Shown: positions 17,794 through 27,300 of the stretch, piece after piece
How positions within the stretch are numbered: position 1 is the stretch's first letter
Layout of the letters: each line of letters opens with the position of its first letter
Assembly (NCBI RefSeq): GCF_030012605.2
Contig: NZ_CP114055.2
Length of the DNA stretch: 64,000 bases
Direction: 5' to 3' (one strand)
From: Bergeyella_A cardium
Lineage (GTDB): Bacteria; Bacteroidota; Bacteroidia; Flavobacteriales; Weeksellaceae
Translations under genes and position numbers: made by a program
The notes under the pieces: model-generated
The model's database searches: none
Told to the model about the DNA's origin: nothing
Seen by the model: the letters and a program-made list of their open reading frames with translations, nothing else

Positions 17794-18099
17794 ATGTCAC
17801 AAAGAATCAGAATAAAACTTAAATCTTACGATTACAATCTGGTGGATAAATCTGCTGAAAGAATCGTAAAAACAGTAAAGGCTACTGGTGCGGTTGTAAA
17901 CGGACCTATCCCATTGCCTACGCATAAGAGAATCTTCACTGTGTTGAGGTCTCCACACGTAAATAAGAAGTCAAGAGAGCAATTCCAGCTATCTGCACAC
18001 AAGAGATTGATGGATATCTACTCTTCATCTTCTAAAACGGTAGATGCGTTGATGAAACTTGAACTTCCAAGCGGAGTTGATGTAGAAATCAAAGTATGA
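17794..18099 (+). CDS. rpsJ: 30S ribosomal protein S10
   Basis: The 101-residue protein has the S10/NusE core (IRIKLKSYD, GPIPLPTHK, FTVLRSPHVNKKSREQF). It is part of the 30S head and of transcription antitermination complexes. It closes the rpsL operon, 18 bases after fusA, and is followed by two terminators. Confidence 0.98.
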   Translation: MSQRIRIKLKSYDYNLVDKSAERIVKTVKATGAVVNGPIPLPTHKRIFTVLRSPHVNKKSREQFQLSAHKRLMDIYSSSSKTVDALMKLELPSGVDVEIKV

Positions 18100-18122
18100 T
18101 AAATTAAGATTAATCATAAAAA

Positions 18123-18154
18123 GTTCCCTTCCAATATTTTGGAGGGGAATTTTA
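18123..18154 (+). terminator. rpsL operon terminator
   Basis: A stem of about 11 bp (TTCCCTTCCAA with TTTGGAGGGGAA, one irregularity) followed by TTTT. Confidence 0.85.
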
Positions 18155-18162
18155 TTAAGTGC

Positions 18163-18190
18163 CCTCTATAAAAAAGTAGAGGATTTTTTC
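18163..18190 (+). terminator. Second terminator after rpsJ
   Basis: CCTCTA (18163-18168) pairs with TAGAGG (18177-18182), followed by ATTTTTT. It backs up the preceding terminator. Confidence 0.75.
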
Positions 18191-18277
18191 AGCAAATCGT
18201 GAAATCCACTATAATAAATAGGCAGCTATTTATATTAATAAGTAAATCCTTCAGCTGATACTAAGGTAGGGATTTAG

Positions 18278-18285
18278 TATCTTTG
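18278..18285 (+). promoter_or_regulatory. ruvA promoter -7 element
   Basis: TATCTTTG matches TAnnTTTG and lies 22 bases before the ruvA ATG. No clear TTTG -33 box is seen at 19 bases. Confidence 0.6.
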
Positions 18286-18307
18286 GGGGCTTAAAATTCA
18301 GAATACA

Positions 18308-18892
18308 ATGATTTATTTACTCAGGGGTAGAGTTCAGGAACTGGCACCTACTTATACCGTAGTAGAAGTGGCAGGTGTGGGTTATTATGTAGGGATTAGT
18401 CTTCAAACCTCACAGAGGCTCGTTTTGGGCGAGGAAACGCTGCTCTACACTCAGCAAATTTTTAGAGAAGATGCCCAGCTGCTCTATGGTTTTAGCAGTC
18501 TTTTAGAAAAAGAAATCTTTAATCTCTTAATAAGTGTGAATGGTGTGGGAGCGGTTTCGGCACTAATCCTCCTCTCGTCGCTCTCGCTGGAAGAGATTCC
18601 GAATGCAATACTCTCGGGCAATGCCGCCCTCCTCCAAAAGGTGAAAGGTATAGGTGCAAAAACCGCAGAGCGCATTATTGTAGACCTTAGAGATAAGATG
18701 CAGAAATACGCTATTTCGGGCGAAAATATTTCTCCTCATTCGTATAATAAAACCAAAGAAGAGGCGTTATCTGCATTAGAAGTTTTGGGCATACCGAAAC
18801 GCAGCAGCGAGAAGATTGCCGATAAGTTTTTAAAACAAACCCCAGAGCTCTCAGTAGAAGATTTGGTGAAGCAAATTTTAAAAAGCCTTTAA
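18308..18892 (+). CDS. ruvA: Holliday junction branch migration protein RuvA
   Basis: The 194-residue protein binds Holliday junctions as a tetramer and recruits RuvB. It has the N-terminal OB fold (MIYLLRGRV, VEVAGVGYYV), two helix-hairpin-helix motifs (LLISVNGVGAVSAL and LLQKVKGIGAKTAERI) and the C-terminal RuvB-binding helices. Length is normal. sprA begins 53 bases downstream, a pairing also seen in other Flavobacteriia. Confidence 0.97.
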   Translation: MIYLLRGRVQELAPTYTVVEVAGVGYYVGISLQTSQRLVLGEETLLYTQQIFREDAQLLYGFSSLLEKEIFNLLISVNGVGAVSALILLSSLSLEEIPNAILSGNAALLQKVKGIGAKTAERIIVDLRDKMQKYAISGENISPHSYNKTKEEALSALEVLGIPKRSSEKIADKFLKQTPELSVEDLVKQILKSL

Positions 18893-18945
18893 CTTTTTCT
18901 GATAAAAATCTTCGCGCAAGAACAATTTTAAACTCATTTTTTTTG

Positions 18946-21900
18946 ATGAAATATAGATTTTATTATCTCGTATTATGTTTCTTTTTTGCATTTAGTACTT
19001 TAAATGCTCAAGTAAAACCCTCCGACAGTTTAGATATAAGAAAAGAGTATTCCTTGCCAGACCCTACGATTTATGAGGCGTATTATGATGTCTCTCTGGG
19101 CGTCTATCTCCTCTATCCGAAGATAGGAAATGTAGTCGTGGGAGCTCCTGTGGCGATGTCTCCTAAGGAGTACGGCAGATACATTACCACCAATCAGCTT
19201 CAGGCGTATTATCGGGAGAAGTCTAATGCGGCAAACCTTGTCCATAGAAAAGATAAAACCGATGCACAGAAGAAAGGATTGCTACTCCCCTCTCTCACCA
19301 TAAAGAATAAAGTATTTGAAAGTATTTTCGGTGGAAATAAAATAGAGCTCATACCTCAAGGTTTTGCTTCATTTGATGTGGGTGCGCTTTATCAGAAGAT
19401 AGATAATCCGCTTATTCTTCCTCAGAATAGGAAGAATTTCAGTTTTGATATTCAGCAGAGAATACAGCTGAGTTTGCTAGCAAAAGTAGGTGAAAACCTC
19501 CAATTGAAAGCGAATTATGATACCCAAAGCGGTTTTGCCTTTGAAAATAAAATGAACCTTACTTGGCAATCAAAAGGTACTTGGCAAGACCTCCAGCAAA
19601 AGCTCCAAAAAAAAGTACAGCAAGGTAAGGAGCTCCTCAACTCCAAAACCGTAGAAGCTCCCGTAGATGGCGGTGAGGATAGAATCATTAAAAAAGTAGA
19701 ATTTGGTAATGTGAATATGCCCCTTTCTACCAGCCTTATCCGTGGTTCAGAATCTCTTTTTGGTTTGAAAACGGAGTTTCAGCTCGGTAAAACTCGAGGT
19801 ACGGTAGTTCTCTCCCAACAGCAGGGAGAAGCCCGAAATGTAGTGGTACAAGGGGGTGGAGCGCTTCAAACCTTTAAACTCAATGCCTACGATTATGAGG
19901 ATAATCAGCACTACTTCCTCGGGCATTACTTCCTTAATCAATATGATAATGCCCTTGCACAGTATCCGCTCATTAATTCTAAAATTAATATTACCCGATT
20001 AGAAGTTTGGGTATTGGAGCAGGGCTCTGGTAACCTTTCTGAGCAGAAAAGCATACTCGGTATCCGAGACTTGGGAGAAGGTGCCGGCTACCCTCAGAAT
20101 GACCAGAATAATCTTTACAACAGTGTAAATGCGCTTGGAGCCTCTATCAGAGATGTTTCTACAGCGTATAATACCATAAAAGGTCAGTCTTTCCCCAATG
20201 CTAATGGTACGAATGAAACCTATCAGGATGGTGAGCAGTTTGTCTTCAACCGAAGAGCAAGAAGGCTTAATTCTAATGAATACACCCTACAGCCTCAGCT
20301 CGGATATATTTCATTAAACCAAAGGTTGAGCGATAATCAGCTCCTCGCGGTATCCTACTCCTACACCCTTGCAGGAGATACACAAGTATATAAGGTAGGT
20401 GAATTTTCCGAAGAGAGTCCAGTAGTGATTACCAAGCTCTTAAAACCGAATAATGTGGTGAAAACCACTTCTCCTATGTGGGATTTGATGATGAAGAACA
20501 TCTATGCTCTCAATGCAAACCAGATTTCTTCAGAAAACTTTATGCTCAATATCTACTACCGAAATCCTAAAACGGGAGGTAAGATTAATTATCTTCCAGT
20601 AAATGGGATGCAAGACCAAACCCTCTTGAAATTATTTAACTGGGATAGGCTTAACCAGAATAATGATACCCAAAATGACGGCAGTGGAGGCTTGGGAGAT
20701 GGGCTCTTTGACTTTGTACAAGGGATTACCATCAGCCCAGATAACGGGAAACTTATCTTTACTAAAGCTCAGCCTTTTGGTAAGTATCTCCAAAATATAC
20801 TCGGTTCTAATGACCCGCAGTATGTATTCTCTGAACTCTATACCCAACTGAAAACTGTGGTAGAAAACAACTCCAACCTTGCACAACGATATACCATTGA
20901 AGGTCGATACAAAGGAAGCCAAGGCAATGGTATCTCACTTGGGGCAATCAACATCCCACCAGGTTCAGTAAAAGTTACGGCAAATGGAGTTCAGCTTACA
21001 GAGGGGCAAGACTATACAGTAGATTATATGCTTGGGCAAGTGTATATCATTAATGAGCAAGTGAAAAACTCAGGACAGGCGCTCAACATCTCCCTTGAAA
21101 ATCAATTGATATTTAATACCCAAAGACGAAGGTTCTTAGGGCTCAACCTTGAAAGGAAGTTCAATGAAAACTTAATGATAGGTGCTACTGTGGTTAATTA
21201 TTCCGAAAGACCACTTACCCAGAAAGTCAACTTCGGGCAAGAAGCCGTAAATAATACGATGACGGGCTTTAATATGATGTACAATAATGAGCTGCCATTC
21301 CTTACCCGAATTACCAATAAACTCCCAATGGTAAAAACCGATGCACCGTCTAATCTCAACTTTAAAGCAGAAGCGGCATACCTTATACCTGGTCAAAACA
21401 GCGGTATAGATGGGCAAGCATATATAGATGACTTTGAGCAAACCTCCTCTAAAATCTCACTGAAAGACCCAGCCTTTTGGAGCCTTGCATCTAAGCCGGA
21501 GAATAATAAACTGCCTCCTTATAATATCAATTCTGGTCTTAATGACGATATTAAAAATGGATATGGCAGAGGGCTGCTCTCTTGGTATAATATAGACCCG
21601 AGATTCTATGGTATAGGAGGGAAAGCTCCTGCGGGTATCAATCCAGAATCTGTATCTAACCACGCTTCCAGAAGGGTGAAAATGTCCGAGCTCTTCAATA
21701 ACAGAGATTATGTAGCGGGAGAGCAAACCTTTACCAATACTTTTGATATTACCTATTATCCTACCGAGAGAGGCCCTTATAACCTTAATACCAATCCAGA
21801 AGCTCCTTCCAGCCGATGGGCAGGGCTTATGCGGTCTATCTCTGTAAGTAACTTCGTAAGTGCGAATATAGAATATGTAGAGTTTTGGATGATGGATCCT

Positions 21901-24900
21901 TATGCCGATGGCAAATCTCTCGGAGCGAGTCCTAAACTGAGATTACAGCTCGGGAATGTATCCGAAGATGTTCTAAAAGACGGAAAGCTACAGTACGAAA
22001 ATGGTTTGCCTACTTCTAACCAGCCTAATTCTACTTCTATGACCAATTGGGGCTCACAGCCGAATCAGTTCCCTGTGCTCTATGCCTTCTCTACCGAAGA
22101 CGAGCGTAGCCAGCAGGATGTAGGTTATGATGGTCTCAATAACGAGCAGGAAGCTCAGAAGTTTGGAACGAACTTCATCAATCCTGTTACAGGGAATTTA
22201 GACCCTGCGTCTGATGACTTTGTATTTTATCTTTCAACGGCTTTCCCGCCTCCGTTTGCTAATTCCGTTATAGACAGATACCGATATTTCAGAAACCCAG
22301 AAGGCAACTCACAGGCAAACAGTTTGGAAGTGGCTACTCAGCTCCCTGATGCAGAAGATATCAACCGAGATTATAACCTCGATCAGACGGAGCTTTATAA
22401 TCAGTATACCATCGACCTTGACCGAGCGAGCCTTTCCTTAAACCAAAACTTCATCGTAGATGAAAAGGAAGTAAGCGTAAGGTTTGAAAACGGGCAAACA
22501 AGTAAAAATAAATGGTATCTTTTCCGAGTTCCTGTTTCTCAATTTGATAATAATGTAGATGGCTCATCAGAAGCTATACTTAATAATGTAAGGTATGCGA
22601 GGATACTCCTCGATGGTTTTGAGGAGACTTCCACTCTTCGTTTTGGTACTTTTGATTTGGTGCGAAGCGATTGGAGAAAGTATAACAAAACCCTCGCAGT
22701 AGCAGCTAATGATGTAGAAGGAGTAGGCAACCCGAGCAATGAAAACTTCTTCGTAGGAAGTGTAAATCTCGAAGAAAATGCCAATGGAAACCCGCCTTAT
22801 GTACTCCCTCCAGGTATAGAAAGGCAAGTGCTTAGTGGCAATGCCGGGGTACAAAGACAAAATGAATCTTCACTCTATCTTAAACTCAGCACACTGCCGA
22901 AGAGAGAAGCAAGAGGTGTAGTGAAGAATACTAACCTCGATATGAGGAGATATAGAAACTTAGAGCTCTTCGTACACGCAGAAGATTTGAGAAATCTAAC
23001 CAATGCAGCATTAGACCCTGAGGCGAAGTTCTTCATCCGTTTCGGTAGTGATGTTACAGACAACTATTATGAATACGAGACTTCCCTTAAATATACCCCG
23101 CAGAATGCTCGCTCTCCTATGGAGATATGGCCTTCGCAGAATACCATCAATCTTGAGGTTCAGAATTTCGTAAATGCGAAGATGAAGAGAGATGCGCTCA
23201 ACCAGCCTAATATAATGCAGACCCGCTATCACTATGCAGACTTTGGAGATGCCGATAAAAAGGTATTCGTAAAAGGTCGCCCAAGTTTGGGAAGCATCAC
23301 GACTATTATGATTGGGGTGAGAAATACTTCTGCTACTACCGATAAAGATATGGTCGTTTGGGTAGATGAAGTAAGGCTTTCAGGTATTGAGAATAAAGGA
23401 GGCTATGCAGCAAATGCAAGCATTGACTTTAACCTTGGAGACTTTGCTATGCTCAATGCCAATGCTTCTATCTCTACCGTAGGTTTTGGAAGTATAGACC
23501 AAAAGCCCGCAGAGAGAGCCCAAACCGAGAAGCTCGCATTTGGAATTAATACAACAATAAATGCTGATAAATTCCTCCCAGAGAAGACGGGAATGAAGAT
23601 TCCTGTTAATTACTCTTATTCTCAAACGATAGAAGACCCTAAATACAACCCGCTTGATAATGATGTAGAGTTTAAAAATGCACCGAATAGAGCAGAGCTT
23701 AAACAAATAGCGCGAACTTATACTCAGCAGAGAAGTATCGGTGTGGTGAATATGAGAAAGGAAAGGGTAGATTCTAAGAAGAAACCTAAGTTCTACGATG
23801 TAGAAAACCTCTCTGTAACCGCTGTGTATAATGATGATTATTCACGAGACATTTACACAAGTAGAAACTATGCTCAGTACTTAAGAGGAAGTATAGATTA
23901 TAACTTCACCTTTAAACCTTGGGTGGTAAAGCCTTTCAAAAACATCGTGAGCGATACGGCTAAGGCGTATAAGTATCTGAGATGGGCAAAAGAGTTTAAC
24001 TTCAATCCTGTGCCTACCAGAATCTCTTTCAGAACAGAGATAGACAGGAATTACAACGAGCTCCAATACCGAAATATAGAAGCTATCCTCAGTGGCAATC
24101 CGGGTTCAGACTTTGATGTTATCCGAAACAGAAACTTTTACTTCGGCTGGCAGTATAATTTAGGCTTCAACTTTACGAAGTCCTTGAAGATGGAAATCAA
24201 TTCCGCTACCAGAACCTTAAACGACCACGCAAATGTGAATGTGATGAATACAAGTTCTATATTCAATCATCCCTTCCGAGCTGGGCGCCCCGTATTGTAT
24301 AACCACAGGGTACAGCTCAATTACAAATTCCCGTTTGAGTACCTTCCGTATCTTGATTTTATGAGGGCAGAGTTTGGCTATGGTGTTCAGTACAACTGGA
24401 ACTCCCGCTCATCTGCCATAAGAAACTCACCGAATGGTAACCTTGGTAATATTGCGCAGAATTCAAATAATATTACGGCTACTTCTTCCGTAGATATTCC
24501 GAAGCTCTTCAGTAAGTTTAAATACTTTGCGAAGATTAATGATGTAATGACCAAGAGACGGCAGGAGATAGACTCACTGAATAATGTCTATGAACAAGCG
24601 CTACAAAAGAAAGGGAAGAAAGCAGGCTTCAAGGCTTATAAGTTTAAGAATAAGCTCACCTCATTGCAGAGTATAGCCTATGCGCTTACTTCCTTCAAAC
24701 AGCTTGATATCAATTATAATGAGACCAATGGCTCCACACTCCCAGGCTTGCTCTCTGCACCGAATTGGTACGGTTATGGGCAAACGATTGGTGGCCCTAC
24801 CGTAGGTTTCCTCTTCGGTTCGCAGGCAGATGTGAGAAGGATTGCCGTACAAAATGGCTGGATTTCTGGCTCAGACTTAATGATAGACCCTTACTTGCAA

Positions 24901-26034
24901 TCCAATACCAAGTCTCTTGATATGAACTTGCAGGTAGCTCCTATCAATGATTTGAGAATAGATATCACGGCTAATAATAAGTACAACAGAAACTATACTC
25001 AGTCGGGCTTCAACTATGTGAATACCGCTACGAATTATGTAGGGTATAGAGATGCCTTTGCTACGGAGACCATTACCCAATCTCGCTCCGCGTGGATGAT
25101 TTCTACTGCATTTAAAGACCCTGATGAGGTTTATCACAGGCTTCAGGTAAATGCCAGGATACTTTCCCAGCAGCTTGGGGACCCATCTACTACCAATGCC
25201 GCAGGATTTACAGAGGGCTATAGCATCACCAATGCCTATATCCTAATCCCTGCCTTCCAAGCAGCGGTAGAGGGAGGTTCTGTAAAGACAATGAAGAGCC
25301 CTAAGAAGCTCCAAATCCCACTTCCTAACTGGAAACTCACCTACTCAGGTTTAAGGAATATACCGTTTATCAACCATCAGTTTAGCAAGTTTGATATCCT
25401 GCACGGCTATACCGCAACTTATACGGGGGGAGGCATACAGTCCAGCACCGAGTATTTCAACAACAGGTTTGATGCCTCTGCACGAGACCTTAATGGCAAC
25501 AGGTACAATCCGTATTCATTCAGCCAAGTGGGCTATGTAGAGAGCTTTGCTCCGCTCATTGGTGCAGATGTAACGATGAGAAATAATATGCAGTTCAGGG
25601 CTCAGCTCAATAAAGACAGAACCTACCTGCTCGGTCTGGTAAATAATACCCTTACCGAAGACCATTCCAATGAATACATCGTAGGCTTTGGCTATATCAT
25701 TAAAGATTTGAAGATGAAGCTGAACTTTAAAGGAAAATCTACCACCATTAAGAGTGATTTAAACCTAAGGGGCGACCTTTCCCTAAGAAATTCTAAGACC
25801 CTTATCAGGAATATTCTCCTTAATGATTCTCAGATTACGGGTGGGCAGACGCTACTCAGTATTAAGATTTCTGCGGACTATAATATGTCTCAAAACCTTA
25901 ATCTCCGCTTCTTCTACGACCAGATGCTTACCAAGTATAAAATCTCTACGGCATTCCCACTCTCTACTATTAGGACAGGTATCTCTGCTACGCTTACTTT
26001 TGGTGGGGCAGGAGCGGGAGCGACGGGCTTCTAA
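18946..26034 (+). CDS. sprA: SprA, type IX secretion outer-membrane translocon
   Basis: A giant 2362-residue protein with a signal peptide (cleavage near TLNAQ). SprA forms the very large outer-membrane barrel through which type IX secretion substrates leave the cell, and in gliding species it is needed for motility. Size, the conserved start of the mature protein (DIRKEYSLPDPTIYEAYYD), long Asn/Gly/Tyr-rich strands and the tail SATLTFGGAGAGATGF fit the family. I start at the ATG at 18946; a TTG immediately before it is in frame. It is the only T9SS component in the window. Confidence 0.97.
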   Translation: MKYRFYYLVLCFFFAFSTLNAQVKPSDSLDIRKEYSLPDPTIYEAYYDVSLGVYLLYPKIGNVVVGAPVAMSPKEYGRYITTNQLQAYYREKSNAANLVHRKDKTDAQKKGLLLPSLTIKNKVFESIFGGNKIELIPQGFASFDVGALYQKIDNPLILPQNRKNFSFDIQQRIQLSLLAKVGENLQLKANYDTQSGFAFENKMNLTWQSKGTWQDLQQKLQKKVQQGKELLNSKTVEAPVDGGEDRIIKKVEFGNVNMPLSTSLIRGSESLFGLKTEFQLGKTRGTVVLSQQQGEARNVVVQGGGALQTFKLNAYDYEDNQHYFLGHYFLNQYDNALAQYPLINSKINITRLEVWVLEQGSGNLSEQKSILGIRDLGEGAGYPQNDQNNLYNSVNALGASIRDVSTAYNTIKGQSFPNANGTNETYQDGEQFVFNRRARRLNSNEYTLQPQLGYISLNQRLSDNQLLAVSYSYTLAGDTQVYKVGEFSEESPVVITKLLKPNNVVKTTSPMWDLMMKNIYALNANQISSENFMLNIYYRNPKTGGKINYLPVNGMQDQTLLKLFNWDRLNQNNDTQNDGSGGLGDGLFDFVQGITISPDNGKLIFTKAQPFGKYLQNILGSNDPQYVFSELYTQLKTVVENNSNLAQRYTIEGRYKGSQGNGISLGAINIPPGSVKVTANGVQLTEGQDYTVDYMLGQVYIINEQVKNSGQALNISLENQLIFNTQRRRFLGLNLERKFNENLMIGATVVNYSERPLTQKVNFGQEAVNNTMTGFNMMYNNELPFLTRITNKLPMVKTDAPSNLNFKAEAAYLIPGQNSGIDGQAYIDDFEQTSSKISLKDPAFWSLASKPENNKLPPYNINSGLNDDIKNGYGRGLLSWYNIDPRFYGIGGKAPAGINPESVSNHASRRVKMSELFNNRDYVAGEQTFTNTFDITYYPTERGPYNLNTNPEAPSSRWAGLMRSISVSNFVSANIEYVEFWMMDPYADGKSLGASPKLRLQLGNVSEDVLKDGKLQYENGLPTSNQPNSTSMTNWGSQPNQFPVLYAFSTEDERSQQDVGYDGLNNEQEAQKFGTNFINPVTGNLDPASDDFVFYLSTAFPPPFANSVIDRYRYFRNPEGNSQANSLEVATQLPDAEDINRDYNLDQTELYNQYTIDLDRASLSLNQNFIVDEKEVSVRFENGQTSKNKWYLFRVPVSQFDNNVDGSSEAILNNVRYARILLDGFEETSTLRFGTFDLVRSDWRKYNKTLAVAANDVEGVGNPSNENFFVGSVNLEENANGNPPYVLPPGIERQVLSGNAGVQRQNESSLYLKLSTLPKREARGVVKNTNLDMRRYRNLELFVHAEDLRNLTNAALDPEAKFFIRFGSDVTDNYYEYETSLKYTPQNARSPMEIWPSQNTINLEVQNFVNAKMKRDALNQPNIMQTRYHYADFGDADKKVFVKGRPSLGSITTIMIGVRNTSATTDKDMVVWVDEVRLSGIENKGGYAANASIDFNLGDFAMLNANASISTVGFGSIDQKPAERAQTEKLAFGINTTINADKFLPEKTGMKIPVNYSYSQTIEDPKYNPLDNDVEFKNAPNRAELKQIARTYTQQRSIGVVNMRKERVDSKKKPKFYDVENLSVTAVYNDDYSRDIYTSRNYAQYLRGSIDYNFTFKPWVVKPFKNIVSDTAKAYKYLRWAKEFNFNPVPTRISFRTEIDRNYNELQYRNIEAILSGNPGSDFDVIRNRNFYFGWQYNLGFNFTKSLKMEINSATRTLNDHANVNVMNTSSIFNHPFRAGRPVLYNHRVQLNYKFPFEYLPYLDFMRAEFGYGVQYNWNSRSSAIRNSPNGNLGNIAQNSNNITATSSVDIPKLFSKFKYFAKINDVMTKRRQEIDSLNNVYEQALQKKGKKAGFKAYKFKNKLTSLQSIAYALTSFKQLDINYNETNGSTLPGLLSAPNWYGYGQTIGGPTVGFLFGSQADVRRIAVQNGWISGSDLMIDPYLQSNTKSLDMNLQVAPINDLRIDITANNKYNRNYTQSGFNYVNTATNYVGYRDAFATETITQSRSAWMISTAFKDPDEVYHRLQVNARILSQQLGDPSTTNAAGFTEGYSITNAYILIPAFQAAVEGGSVKTMKSPKKLQIPLPNWKLTYSGLRNIPFINHQFSKFDILHGYTATYTGGGIQSSTEYFNNRFDASARDLNGNRYNPYSFSQVGYVESFAPLIGADVTMRNNMQFRAQLNKDRTYLLGLVNNTLTEDHSNEYIVGFGYIIKDLKMKLNFKGKSTTIKSDLNLRGDLSLRNSKTLIRNILLNDSQITGGQTLLSIKISADYNMSQNLNLRFFYDQMLTKYKISTAFPLSTIRTGISATLTFGGAGAGATGF

Positions 26035-26064
26035 TTCAAAATTTTACTAAATAAGTTTGAAAAG

Positions 26065-26097
26065 AGAGAGAGGATGCCCTCTCTCTTGGTTTATCAT
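26065..26097 (+). terminator. Probable sprA terminator
   Basis: A 9-bp stem (AGAGAGAGG 26065-26073 with CCTCTCTCT 26078-26086), followed only by a weak T tract. Confidence 0.6.
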
Positions 26098-26150
26098 AAG
26101 ATTATTGTGATGCGTTTTCTACCCAAAAGAGGGTATTTTTTCATTGAAAA

Positions 26151-26181
26151 TTTGGTAGTTATAAAAAAGTTTCTACCTTTG
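26151..26181 (+). promoter_or_regulatory. Promoter of the structured leader and secreted-protein operon
   Basis: TTTG (26151-26154), exactly 19 bases, then TACCTTTG (26174-26181). It predicts a transcript start near 26188 and a 5' leader of about 255 bases before the first gene. Confidence 0.85.
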
Positions 26182-26187
26182 TCATTC

Positions 26188-26350
26188 ACGACTGTGGAAA
26201 TAAAATAAAGTAAAAAAACACTCAAAAATTTGCATAGATGAAAAATATTTATAAACACACATCTCCTTTTAAACACAAAGAAAATAACGCTATTAGCGTT
26301 TTATGCCCATTAGTTGAGTGTCATAGGCACCTGACTAATGGGCATTTTGT
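26188..26350 (+). ncRNA. Structured leader / candidate small RNA
   Basis: Downstream of a consensus promoter the predicted RNA holds a 6-bp hairpin (AACGCT/AGCGTT, 26285-26299) and then a perfect 12-bp stem (ATGCCCATTAGT 26303-26314 with ACTAATGGGCAT 26334-26345, 19-base loop) ending in TTTTGTATT. It could be an attenuator for the following operon or an independent RNA of about 160 bases. A 41-codon ORF (26238-26363) overlaps it and could be a leader peptide. I do not recognise the RNA family. Confidence 0.55.
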
Positions 26351-26442
26351 ATTGAATATATGATAGAGCTGGTTTTAACCGAGAAGCTGAATATACTATT
26401 AAAACAAAAAAATACTAAATATTAACATTAAAATAAAATCGT

Positions 26443-27294
26443 ATGAAGCAAAAATTATTTTTTGCAATGTTGCTAACAGGAGTATTAGCAAGTGCACAAA
26501 CAGATTATCAAGGGAAAGTAGGAATAAACACAGCGGAACCAAAGGCTACTTTGGATTTAAATCCTTCTAAAGAGAATGCTGCGGTAAAACCCGATGCGAG
26601 TAATGAAGGCTTACTTATCCCAAGACTGAGCAAGGAAAGATTGGCAAAAGTAGCTTCAACCAATCTGCAAGAATCTACACTGGTTTATGTAAATGATGCA
26701 AGCTATGCAGGAAGTGAAACCACAGTGAAAAATGTAAAAAGCAAAGGTTTCTATTTTTATAATGGTACGGAATGGACAGCCGTAATAGGAGCAGGAGCAT
26801 CATCTGTAAAAACTCTTTATACAGATGATGGTGAAATCTCAGCAGCCAGAACGGTAACAGTGAAAAACTCAGGAAGTCTTGTATTTAAACGAGAAGCGGG
26901 GAATAATAATGAAGCAGTAGATGTTCAGGGAATGCTGAAAGTAACATCTATTGATATGAATTCGGACAGAAGATTAAAGAGGGAGATACAACCCATCACC
27001 CAACCGAATAGTTTATCTGCGCTTCGTCCCGTGTCTTATTACTGGAATGTAGAGGGTGAGAAAAGAGGAGGAAATAAAGATTTGCAGTACGGCTTTATTG
27101 CACAGGAAATAGAGCAGGTATATCCACACTTAGTAAATACAAGCTCCGATGGTTATAAATCTGTAAACTACATACAGGTAATACCATTACTTGTAAAAGA
27201 GTTGCAAGAATCACAAGCAAAACTAAAGGACTTAGAAGGGAGATTAGAGAAACTGGAAGGGAAAGGCTCAAAGGCAAACAAAAGCAAAAAGTAG
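26443..27294 (+). CDS. Secreted protein with C-terminal peptidase S74-like chaperone domain
   Basis: The 283-residue protein has a signal peptide (cleavage near LASAQ), then a segment with GIGINT-like character (KVGINTAEPKATLDL) common in flavobacterial surface proteins. The C-terminal domain from about residue 175 has SDRRLKREIQPI, YGFIAQEIEQVYPHLV and VNYIQVIPLLVKELQE, the signature of the S74 intramolecular chaperone of tail fibres and bacterial surface proteins. It ends in a Lys-rich coiled coil. The S74 part usually drives trimer formation and may cleave itself off. The function here is unknown. The next gene starts 7 bases later. Confidence 0.8.
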   Translation: MKQKLFFAMLLTGVLASAQTDYQGKVGINTAEPKATLDLNPSKENAAVKPDASNEGLLIPRLSKERLAKVASTNLQESTLVYVNDASYAGSETTVKNVKSKGFYFYNGTEWTAVIGAGASSVKTLYTDDGEISAARTVTVKNSGSLVFKREAGNNNEAVDVQGMLKVTSIDMNSDRRLKREIQPITQPNSLSALRPVSYYWNVEGEKRGGNKDLQYGFIAQEIEQVYPHLVNTSSDGYKSVNYIQVIPLLVKELQESQAKLKDLEGRLEKLEGKGSKANKSKK

Positions 27295-27300
27295 TAAGAT

